Below are positions 44,936-53,678 of a DNA stretch of 64,000 bases, piece after piece. This DNA comes from Pyropia haitanensis (taxonomy: Eukaryota; Rhodophyta; Bangiophyceae; Bangiales; Bangiaceae), in NCBI GenBank assembly GCA_008729055.1, contig SDUX01000006.1, positions 3,212,842 to 3,276,841 on the forward strand, written 5' to 3'. The notes under the pieces were generated by a model. The model did not search any database, was not told the origin of the DNA, and saw only the letters and a list, made by a program, of their open reading frames with translations. Position numbers and translations under genes: made by a program. How positions within the stretch are numbered: the stretch's first letter is position 1; the number at the start of each line of letters is the position of its first letter.

Positions 44936-45217
44936 CCGGGTCCATCCCTTCTTGTTCGGGACGCGGGAGCGAAGGGGAAGGTGGGTTGAGTGACCGTGAG
45001 GGACGCGGGGGGAAGGCGGGGGGCGCGGGGCGGGGGCGAGGGGGGGGCGCGGGGCGGGGGCGAGGCGGGGGCGCGCGGGATGCGCCGCCCCTGCTGGTCC
45101 ACGCACACGGACTTGATGGTGAGATCAGGAAGAAACAATTTCAGTGTCGCCCGCGTCGCCGGCTGGCTCTGGAAAGGAGCTCGCGTCCGCGCGGCCGGCC
45201 AACGCCCTCGGCTCCCA

Positions 45218-45248
45218 GCGCAGTGCTACCAAACCCGTGGACCCCTGG
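45218..45248 (+). repeat. left arm of 31-bp perfect inverted repeat
   Basis: Begins GCGCAGTGCTACCAAACCCG and is the exact reverse complement of 46917-46947. Flanks differ on the two sides. Confidence 0.95.
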
Positions 45249-45614
45249 CGAGCGTGCGGGACGTGAAATCAGCACGACTCCGGCCCGAAGTTGTGCATGT
45301 GCGGCACGCGAGGCGTGTCAGCCTTCGTGAGCGCCGCGTGCCGCCGACGTGAGGGGGCGTGCAGGAGGCTGCTCCTCCTCGTGCAGCGGCGTGCCTCAAC
45401 TCGGTATTGCCTGAGCATTTTCGGTCTAGTGCGGGCCAAGCCCTCGAAAGGCACACTGCGACTTGGGCCAGCCACAGCCCAAGTCTTCTGAAGCTATACT
45501 GCGACCCCGCTGCACTTGAGTTGCATTTATTGACAAGGTCTCCGACAGCACCAGCTTCGCCAGAGATATACACTTCATTGTACGCTCACATTCGTCAAAA
45601 ATGGGTGCCACATA

Positions 45615-45925
45615 CCAGCCGCTGGTAGCTGCCGCTCCGCCGTCGGGGGTGCGGCGGGGGCGCCCACCCCGCCACGAAGGGGGGACCGGTGGGGGCGGCA
45701 CCGGCCGCCGGCAGCTGCCGCGCCGTCGTCGCAGGGGACGGCAGGGGGGTCGACCCCGCCGTGAAGAAGAGACCTGTGGGGCGGCACTGGTCGCCGGCAG
45801 CTGCCGTGCCGTCGTCACGGGGGAGGGCGGCGGCGGCGTCACTTCGTCGGAATGACTTCGGAGGAGGCGGCACCGGCGGCCAGGCGCTGTCACTCCGCCG
45901 TCGGGCGCGACAGGTACTCGTGAGG
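45615..45925. repeat. 86-bp diverged tandem repeat, three to four copies
   Basis: The anchor GCGGCAC recurs at 45695, 45781 and 45867, exactly 86 bases apart, each followed by a GCCGGCAGCTGCCG-like block and CCGTCGTCG. A diverged earlier copy starts near 45615. Confidence 0.8.
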
Positions 45926-46360
45926 GAGACGCTGGCCGTCACGTAGCCATTGACAGCAGAAAGCCGCCGGGGGCAGGGGAGGGGCGCCGAGGGGGTGGGT
46001 CTGCGTCATCTACAAAACTGCCGCCTTGTGGGGAGGGTCTTGACGGGGGAGATGCTTGCGACTCGATGTCTTCTTGTCGCGGTAGGGTCGTGGTCGTGTA
46101 AAGAGCACGGGCGGTGTCGGGCGGTCGCTCAGACAGAGACGGGTCGCGGGGGTTGGGCCTTCATAGGTGGGTCGGCTGCAACGGCAACGCAGGTGCTGGT
46201 GACTTCCGCGCCCAGTCAGTTTGCTGCACGAGGTATGCGTGTGGTACGGGTGGGGGGGAGTGCTTTCACTTGTTGAGTCGACTTGCGTTTTGGTATGAGG
46301 TCACAACAGATTTTGGAAATGGGAGGGTATGACTGTGTGAGGCCGTAACGTCCTTGCTGA

Positions 46361-46939
46361 TTGGGCAACCGCCGTGCAATGGGCTTCCTGTGTGGGCCAT
46401 CTGATGGTCTTAAGATCGAGTCAGTCCATCATGTCGGACAAACAGCACGGAATGAAGGGCTCTCTGGTCGGGTGTACCCAGTAGTTTCTGGAAGGCCTGC
46501 TCACATGGCGACGCATTGTCGCGAAACCGTGCATCATTCCAGGTTAAATGTGACCGACTTACGCACGCGTTGCACGATCCTCGGCTGGGCCGCGTGCGGA
46601 ACTCGTGCATCGCCTGCACGACTCCAGAATAACTTGTGCATCGGCGGCACGAGTTACAGGCGTCCGCGTGCACTGCGATTTGTCGTTCGGCGGGGAACGA
46701 CGTGCACGCCCTCCGGTGATATGGTCGAGGTCCATCACGAGCTCCAGTACGCCCTCCATGTATGGATGGAAAAAAAGTGCACCGGAGCCCATGCACGGAC
46801 GACTGAGCGGCGCTATAGGGCAGGTGTTGGAAAAATCGGCCTCTGCGATACCGTAGAGGGGGGTTTGCACGCCGATGCACGCCCGCGCACGCCCGATTCC
46901 GGCCAAATTTTGTTCTCCAGGGGTCCACGGGTTTGGTAG
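46361..46939 (+). CDS. possible ORF inside inverted-repeat segment, unknown
   Basis: A 192-codon frame with natural residue mix (VHHELQYALHVWMEKKCTG), ending within the right inverted-repeat arm. The opposite strand also has long open frames here, so coding strand is undecided and no transposase or other motif is recognised. Confidence 0.15.
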   Translation: MGNRRAMGFLCGPSDGLKIESVHHVGQTARNEGLSGRVYPVVSGRPAHMATHCRETVHHSRLNVTDLRTRCTILGWAACGTRASPARLQNNLCIGGTSYRRPRALRFVVRRGTTCTPSGDMVEVHHELQYALHVWMEKKCTGAHARTTERRYRAGVGKIGLCDTVEGGLHADARPRTPDSGQILFSRGPRVW

Positions 46940-46947
46940 CACTGCGC
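46917..46947 (-). repeat. right arm of 31-bp perfect inverted repeat
   Basis: Begins CCAGGGGTCCACGGGTTTGG on the plus strand; exact reverse complement of 45218-45248. It ends 73 bases before the HACD start codon. Confidence 0.95.
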
Positions 46948-47020
46948 AGCACCCCTCGTTGCCCAAGGGTTCGGCCCCTCGCCAAGGGTTCCTCCCCCCC
47001 CCCTCCCCCCCCCCCTTACA

Positions 47021-47721
47021 ATGGCGCTCGGCCGCCTCGCCCGCGCCTACCTCATCGCCTATAACGCCACTCAGCTGTGCCTGTGGGCGTACGCGGCGGC
47101 GGCGCTCGCCGCCCACCTGCCCGCTGGCGCGGCCGCCGCCGTCGCCGCCGCCGCGCCCGCCGTGCGCGCGGCGCAGGCGGCGGCGGTGGCGGAGGTGGCG
47201 CACGCCGCCGCCGGCCTCGCCGGCGGCGGCGCGCCCGTCGTGGCGGTCCAGGTCGCCGGCCGGGGGCTCGTCCTCTTTGGCGTCCTCGGCGCGCTGCCGG
47301 CAGCCACCGCCGCGACCGAGGCGGCCGCCCTGTTCGCCGTCTGGACGGCGGCCGAGCTGGTGCGGTACCCCTTTTACCTCGCGTCGTTGGTTGGCGGCAG
47401 CGGCGGCGGCGGCGGCGGGCGCGTGCCGGCGGCGCTCGTCTGGGCCCGCTACTCGGCCTTCCTGCCGCTCTACCCGCTGGGCATGGCCGCCGAGGTGGCG
47501 GTCTACGTCCGCGCGCTGCCGGCGATTGACGCGGCGGGGCTGTACCGGGTGGCGCTGCCCAACGCGGCCAACTTTGGCTTTGACTTTGGCACATTTGTCC
47601 GCTGCGGGCTGCCGCTGTACCTCCTTGCGGGGCCGGTGCTGTACGGGCACATGCTGCGGCAGCGGCGGCGCAAGCTGGGGGGGGGGGGGCGGCCGCGGGG
47701 AAGCGGCGCGCCGATGCGTAA
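47021..47721 (+). CDS. HACD: very-long-chain 3-hydroxyacyl-CoA dehydratase (HACD/PHS1/PAS2)
   Basis: HACD removes water from 3-hydroxyacyl-CoA in the ER cycle that elongates very-long-chain fatty acids. The ATG at 47021 (MALGRLARAYLIAYNATQLC) fits the short N-terminus before the first helix. Family motifs: AEVAHAAAGLAGGGAPVVAV then QVAGRGLVLFGVLGAL, AELVRYPFYLASLVG and RYSAFLPLYPLGMAAEVAVY with the conserved Tyr and Glu of the active site, then LPNAANFGFDFGTFV and YGHMLRQRRRKLG at the C-terminus. After this the given frame runs on into T-rich sequence to 48235. One extra G in the G13 run at 47677-47689 gives instead a short basic end (AAAGKRRADA) and TAA at 47721, about 234 aa, the normal family length. 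I prefer this end. Confidence 0.9.
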
Positions 47722-47958
47722 GGGAGTCCACGTCAACAAGCTGTTTTTCTTCTTTTTTTTTTTCTGTTGGGGGCTGCATGAACAGCGGGTGCGGGGGCGC
47801 ACGCGCCGGGCGGGCGCGCTGTCCATGGGGCGTTGCCTCGAAAACGCTACCTACATGGGCTTTTTGGTATCGCCAGGCGGACCGCCGTCCCCGCCGTCCC
47901 TGCCACGGTCAGCCGGGTCGTACGGGCCGCGGAGCCGGCGCCGCGCAGCCGGCCCCTA
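47722..47958. other. convergent 3' region with T tract
   Basis: A T-rich tract at about 47743-47763 follows the inferred HACD stop. The facing gene stops at 47959. Nothing else is seen. Confidence 0.45.
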
Positions 47959-48504
47959 TCAGCCCACGCACCGTACCATCCCGCCCGACGGTGCGCGGCC
48001 GGCCAGGTCACTGACGGCCCTCCCCCCCCCCGGCGACCGGCCGCGCTGGTCCCTCGCGCCCCCTCCCCCCCCTCCCCCTCCCCCCCGTGACCGGCTGGCC
48101 AAGTCACTCACAGCGCGGTCCCCCCCCCCCCCCCCCCCCCCCTCGGTCGCCACTGGCCCGGCCGCCGCCGCCGCCGCGGCCGCCGCCGCCGCGGCCGCCT
48201 TGGCCGCCACCGCCAGCCGCCGCTGCTCGGCGTAAAAGTCGCTGCTCACCGTCCGCGGCGTCACCGCCCGCCACGCGCCGGCGGAGCCGTCGTAGAGCGC
48301 GCGGCAGCGGACGGCCGATGGCGGCTCGGCGGCCACGTCGACCAGGTGCGCAAACGCCGCCGCGTCGACCCGCCGCTGGCGGCCGAGGCTCGCAAAGGGG
48401 CGCCGGTCCGTCGTGTCGGCGGGAATGGACGGCTCGGACGCGAGCGACGGCACGCGGCAGGGGGGGCGGTCGGGTGTGGGCGCGCCGCCGGGGGCGGTGC
48501 CGGC

Positions 48505-48537
<33 letters not shown>

Positions 48538-50193
48538 ACAGCCGTTGCAGCCGGCACCACCGTATGGAGTGGGAGGCGTCGCGACCGTGGCGGCCGCCGA
48601 CAAGGGGCTGAGGCCGGCGAGCAACTCGCCGCTCTGCCATCGGTCCGTGTCGGTCCAGTCGGCGAGCTCCATGTCCAGGCCCGCCGGCGGCGCGGCGCCC
48701 GCCCCACCCGCCGCCGCCACGCCGCCGCCGCCGCCGCCGCCGCCGCGGCCACCGCCGCCGCGGCCACCGCCGGCCGACGTGTCGCTGCCACCGTCGGTGA
48801 GCGCGCCCCCGTCGGCACCCCCGCGCGGCTGCGTGGCGGGCGCGCCAAACCCGCCCGCACCGCCGTGGCCACAGCACGGCAGCGGCGGTGGCGGCGGCGG
48901 CGGCGCGGCGGTAGCGCGGCCGCCCCCCCGCCGCGGCCGCCGCTCGACCGGCGCCGCCGCGGCGGCGGCACCATCGTCCCAGTTCCACTTTTCCCAGGCG
49001 GACATGGCGCCGCTGTCTCGGGCGGCGCCGCTCCCGCCGCCGCCGCCCGCGTCATCTGCGGCGCGGCTGCCGGCGCGGCCGCGGAGCCACGCGCGTACGC
49101 GGCCGAGCGGCGCGGCGGCGGCGGCGCCGCCGCCGCCGCCGCCCCCGCCCGCCGTGTCGCTCCGCACGCTGCTGTCGCCGCTGGTACCGCTGTCGCCGCG
49201 CGATGCGCCACCGCCGCCGCGGAGCCAGGCGGTGCTCCCGCCGCCATCTGAGGAGGGGCCGTCGGCCCCACCTGACCGCCACCGCCGGAGGAGGGCGGCG
49301 GACGCGCCAAAGCTGGACGGCCCGTCAAAGCCCTCCCCGTCGGTGGTCGCGTCCAGCTCGTCTCCGCCATCGGGCCAGCCGCCGCCGCCGCCGCCGTAGC
49401 CACCACCTCCTACCCCGTGACGGGGCGCCGCTGCCGCCGCGTGGCCGCGCCGCCGCCTCCGCTCCTCGCTCGCCGCCGCCATCTTGGGCGTCGGCGCGCT
49501 GCGCGGCGTCCGGTGGCCCCCGCGGCGGGCCACCGCGCCGGTGGCGGCCGCGTGGCCGCCGCCGCCGCCGCCGCCGCCACCGTCACCGCCGTGGCCGCCG
49601 TTGCTGCCGCCGCCGCCGCCGCTGCCGCCGCCACCGCAAACGTCGCCTACGGCAAAAGAGGCGCTGCGGGGGCGGCTGTCGCGGCTCCGCGTCGATCGCT
49701 CCCGGCTAAACGACACCCACCGGGGGCTGCCAAGCGCGACCGCCGCGCCGAGGCCAGCGCCGCCGCCCCACGTTGCAGGTGATGGGGACTTGCTTGCGGG
49801 CAGCGGGAGCTGCTGTTGTTGCTGCTGCTGCTGCTGCAGCTGCAGCGACTGCTGCTCCTGTTGCTGCTGCGTCGGCGGCGGCGGCGGCAGCGCCGTCCGT
49901 GTCAGCATCGACGATGACGGCAGCAGCGGCAGCAGCGGCGGGGGCGACAAGGACGACCCACGGGGCGGCGGGGAGGGGGGACAAAAGCCAGGCGCCACTG
50001 CCGCCGCAAGCGCCGCCGCCGCCGACGGGTCGATCCGGCTGCCCGGTGGGTGCCGCGACCGCCCGCGGCGGGGCGGGCCAGCGGCCGCGCCCGGCCGGCG
50101 GTCGACCAGCCGGCGGCCGCCCGGCGGGGGCGGCAGGGGGCTCGCACCTCGCGGCCGCGAGACGTTGCGGACGCGCGGGGCGGCAACGTCCAT
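47959..50193 (-). CDS. orphan intrinsically disordered protein with poly-Gln tract
   Basis: The family is not recognised. The frame from ATG 50193 (MDVAAPRVRNVSRPRG) is open for 744 residues. It is rich in Gly, Ala, Ser, Pro and Asp, with no hydrophobic segment. Notable parts: a Gln tract (QQQQEQQSLQLQQQQQQQQQ) at about residues 105-130; a basic Ser patch WVSFSRERSTRSRDSRPRSA; acidic islands with Trp (AWEKWNWDDG, MELADWTDTDRW); a more ordered stretch RRVDAAAFAHLVDVAAEP to CRALYDGSAGAWRAV; and a near-repeat RAVSDLASR / RAVSDLAGR at the C-terminus. Such layouts occur in scaffolding or RNA-associated proteins, but no function can be assigned. G/C runs near 48121-48142 could hide a frame change in the last 60 residues. 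Confidence 0.55.
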
Positions 50194-53100
50194 GGCGGGC
50201 GGGCGCGCGGGGGCGGAGGGGGGGGAGCGGGCGGGGGTGGGAAGATCGGGGGATGGCCAGGCAGGGAGGCGGAGGGGGGGGGACTGGACGAGGGCTGAAT
50301 GGGAGCGGGGGCACCTCGGAGTGGGGAGGGTGGTCCAGGGATGGGGAATGCGACGCACGTCACGGGCAGGAGTGAGGAGAGGCCGCTGCGGGGGGGAGGG
50401 GGGTGAAGAGAACGGGCACGGTGACAGAGCGGTATGCCGGGGCGCCTTTGCTGATGACAGGCGGCAGCCGTGCCGCCCGTCGGAGCGGCGCCACTCCGGC
50501 TGGCCAGTGGGACACGGGCTGTGGGGAGGACCACAAACCGCTCCGCGGAGCCGTCTCTGGGTGCAGAGGGAGGGCGCGCAGGGGTTGGGGGACGGGGGGG
50601 GGCGCGCCCGGGGGGTGCGCACCGTCGGGGGCCCGCAGCCGCAGCCGCTGGCCTCGCGGATTCCCAACGTTGCGGGGCCGCGCGGCGCGGCGGCGCTCGC
50701 AGCGCCTTCCTCTCTGCCCCCACCCGCGCCGCCCCCCTCCCCCCGCGACGACCCCCCCCGGCCCAGGGGTGGTGCGGTTGGCCCCCCCAATCATTGGCGC
50801 TACAGTGCCCCAGCCCGCGGCGGCGGCGCGGCTCGCGCAGGCGCTTTTCGCCTCCCCCGGTCGGAGTAGAGCCCGAGTGGCGCCACGTAGGCAGCTGGCG
50901 GTGGGGTAGCGTCGGCACGTTAGGAGTGCGGGGGTGCGACGGGTGTGCCGTGTCGGCGTGGGACCACGCCTCACGCTGCAGCTGGTGGGTCATACAAATC
51001 TAGCTCGGCCTCAAACGGAACCGCATCCTGAGTCAGGTACAGGTTGTCTTGAATCTGGATGGCGAGAAAAGTGAACATCATGTGGAAATCAGGACCACTT
51101 CCAAATTTAAAAACAATTTTTCAAGCGTCATGCGTAACCTGCGAGCGCGGAGGCCGCGGCTGGGCGACGCGGCGCCCACGGCGCACGGGCAAGCGCCATC
51201 CCCGAGCCGTCGCATGCGACGCTGCGGCGGCCGCTTCAACTGTAGACGTCGACGACGACGGCGGACGACATCGACGCCCCTTACCATGGCTTGTGCATTG
51301 GTGCACTGGCCTCCCATCCTTCCAAAACCCACAGTGCTGCAGCGCTGTTGGAGCTGCAGCTCTGGTAGCGTCCTGCTGCTCCGTTCGCGACCAGCAGGTC
51401 GGCGCAGGATCCATCGCTGTCAAGACGACGGAAAGAGAGAGATTCTCCTGCCTGGATCTGTCTCTGCTGATGAGATCCCTGAAGAGCGGCTGAGTGAAGC
51501 TCAACGAGGCGCCCATCTGTACGAACACCGTGTTGAGCTCATATGCTTCTTGGTCGGGAGTGGGGCGGACGAGCGGACCGGTCAGCGCTTGGCATGTCCG
51601 CGGAAGTTCTCTTGTGTCTTTGCCACGGCCGTGGAGGACACCCGGAGCGACAGCAAGATCCCCAACCCCGAGCTTCAATCCACCGACGCACGCTCCTCTC
51701 GCTCTTCTTTTGGCTCATGGACGACCGCAGCAGCATATAAGCGTCCGCTTTGCCAGTCTTGAGTGGCTTCTTTTGGAAAAGATCCTATGTCTTCCATTTC
51801 GCCACGCGTAGTGCTTTCGAACTACACGTGGAATAAACAAGTCATCCATGTTGTTTCTCGATTCAGGTAGATCTGTCCGTCTGAATAATGCGACCAGTCC
51901 TGACCCCAATTCGGTCAGTCTGTCAACCTTGTCGAGCCGTCGGGGTGGGTACAGTACACTGGGCCCGCGCACCGGTACGGAGGGGGCGCTCTGCTGGAGG
52001 AGAGGGATGCCGTTGAATGTGAGCCCACTGACCACAGGGGCACGCGGGTGCGGCGCCGCGCCCGGCCAGTGTGGGGGAGCGTGGCGCGACTGCGCCCGCG
52101 CGAGGCGCCCGCCTTTGCCAACCAGCAGCGGGCGGCGGCGGCAGAGCTCGCAGAGGGAGGCGGGGCGACGGCGGGTGGGGCCGCTGGGTGCGGGGGGTCA
52201 ACGCGCGGGCCGCCGGCGGGAGCACCGCGCCGGACAAGCGCAGCGGGGCGTGCCGCCCGCCCGCCCGGCACACAGCCGCACGAGACGGGAGAGCGGTGGG
52301 AGCGTGGGGTGGTGTCCGCGTCCGTCGGGCCGCGCGCCCGCTTGAGGGAGCCGCGTCGGCACGCCGCCGCCACAGCCTCGTCCGTTTAGGGCCCCGCCTG
52401 TTTTGAACACCAAGAAAAAAAAAAAACGCGGCGCGGCTGTCATTCCAGGCGTCCGGCGGGCAGGGGCGGCGGCGGGAGGCGGCGGCGGGGGCCCGCTGGG
52501 CAGCCAATGCCGCAGCAGCTCACCTACGTTCTTGTACCTGCGGGCACGAGGCCAAGGTGGGGGAGGGAGGCGACGACAGAGGCGGCAGGGGCGGACACGC
52601 GTTCCGTCTCCACAGTCCCCCTCCCCCAGGGCCCCTCCACCAGTGGAGCCCCGCCCCCCCCGCGACCCATGACCGCGGCGGCGGCGGCGGCCACGCGGCC
52701 AGCGGCGTGTGTGTGTGCGTGCCGCCCCGTCGATAGGCTCCCCACGCCCCCAGCGTGGGGGTCGCGGAGGGGAGGTGGGTGGGACGCGCCGCCGCAGCCG
52801 CCCTCCGCCTCTGCTGCACGCGGCGCGCAAGCCGCGCTGTGTGGGCTCGCCTCGGCCGCAGGTAGATGGCGACGTGTGGGTGACAGGCGTGGAAAGAGGG
52901 GGAGTGCAAAGGTCCCGCGCCAGTCGGCCGATTTTTTCCGTCCATACAGTGTGGCGTGGGGTGGGGGGGCGGGTGTGGCCGTGGGCGCAGGTCGGTCACT
53001 CCCCGCTCTGACGCAAACAGGTGGCCCGAGGCGCCACCAGGACTCGGCCTGCGCAGCGCCGGCCACCCCGTCCCCCCCGCCTCTCGCCCTAGAGGCGTCT

Positions 53101-53678
53101 GGCTCACGCCCCCGCCTTGGCCGAGGCGTCTGTGCCGTGGCGGGAGTGCTCTCCCGCCAAAACGGGGGGCGGGTTGGCTGGGGTGGCCGTCGCGGGGGGC
53201 GTGGCGGTTGACACACCCAGTTGCGTGTGCCGTGCGGACGAGGCGGGACGTACTGGGCGGCCGGCCGATTGCCTGACGGGCGTGAGGAGCAACGCCACCC
53301 TGACGGCAGACGGCATACAGCGTCCGAGCCGGATTACATGCAGTACAGTACTGTATACACACATGTAGGGAGCATGCCGTCTGGGCGCGCAGCTCCGCAC
53401 CTTGCCCGCTGTGCGGCGGGAACCGCAGCTCGGCAGTCCCGCCGTACGGCGGAACACCGGAAGTCCCCGCGAATGGCGTGGGGGAAGGCGGACACACCCC
53501 CACGGGGCGGACCCCCCTTTTCGTAGCGTCGGGCGAGGAACGATTCGCCCTGACAGGCAGCGCGGTTGTCAACGCGCAAGCGAAAGAGGGCTACAGAGGA
53601 AGCGTCCTGCGCGTCTGCTCGCCCACCCTACGAGCCTCCAGCCAGCCCCCACCCTCCGCCTCCTCCGCCCCCCCCCAC
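50194..53678. other. unassigned 3.5-kb region
   Basis: No gene is recognised. GC is visibly lower at about 50985-51130, 51300-51560 and 51720-51920. Both strands carry 180-240-codon frames with fairly natural composition between 51050 and 51760, but none has a known motif. The rest is GC-rich. An AT-rich palindrome-like stretch (CAGTACAGTACTGTATACAC) lies near 53341-53360. Confidence 0.4.
50971..51120 (-). CDS. possible terminal exon or small ORF, unknown
   Basis: The minus frame after an in-frame TGA reads 49 residues with natural composition, including FGSGPDFHMMFTFLAIQIQD and AVPFEAELDLYDPPAAA before TGA at 50971. A good acceptor (TTTTCTCGCCATCCAG) would start an exon at 51054. The rest of such a gene is not identified. 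Confidence 0.2.
   Translation of the reverse strand, partial: KIVFKFGSGPDFHMMFTFLAIQIQDNLYLTQDAVPFEAELDLYDPPAAA

Larger units (their letters stand above)
45218..46947. mobile_element. candidate inverted-repeat-bounded DNA element, 1.73 kb
   Basis: Perfect 31-bp inverted repeats bound a segment whose right part (about 46180-46915) is lower in GC than the flanks and whose left part contains an 86-bp tandem repeat. No transposase motif is recognised, so if this is a transposon it is non-autonomous or decayed. No clear target-site duplication is seen. An alternative is two separate elements facing outwards, because read in the other direction the arm begins CCAGGGGT, similar to hAT ends. Confidence 0.5.

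Noticed and set aside
47722..48235. Extension of HACD to a 404-aa protein
   Set aside because: The extension is poly-Phe and Pro-rich, unlike the family; one extra G in the preceding run ends the protein at the normal length.
51049..51762. 237-codon plus-strand frame as a gene
   Set aside because: It starts at TTG, has no ATG near the start or recognised motif, and the opposite strand is equally open with similarly natural composition.
53341..53366. TA-rich palindrome-like stretch as a transposon end or origin
   Set aside because: It is short, single and not paired with another copy; similar TACTGTAC strings near 20748 and 62868 are too brief to mean much.
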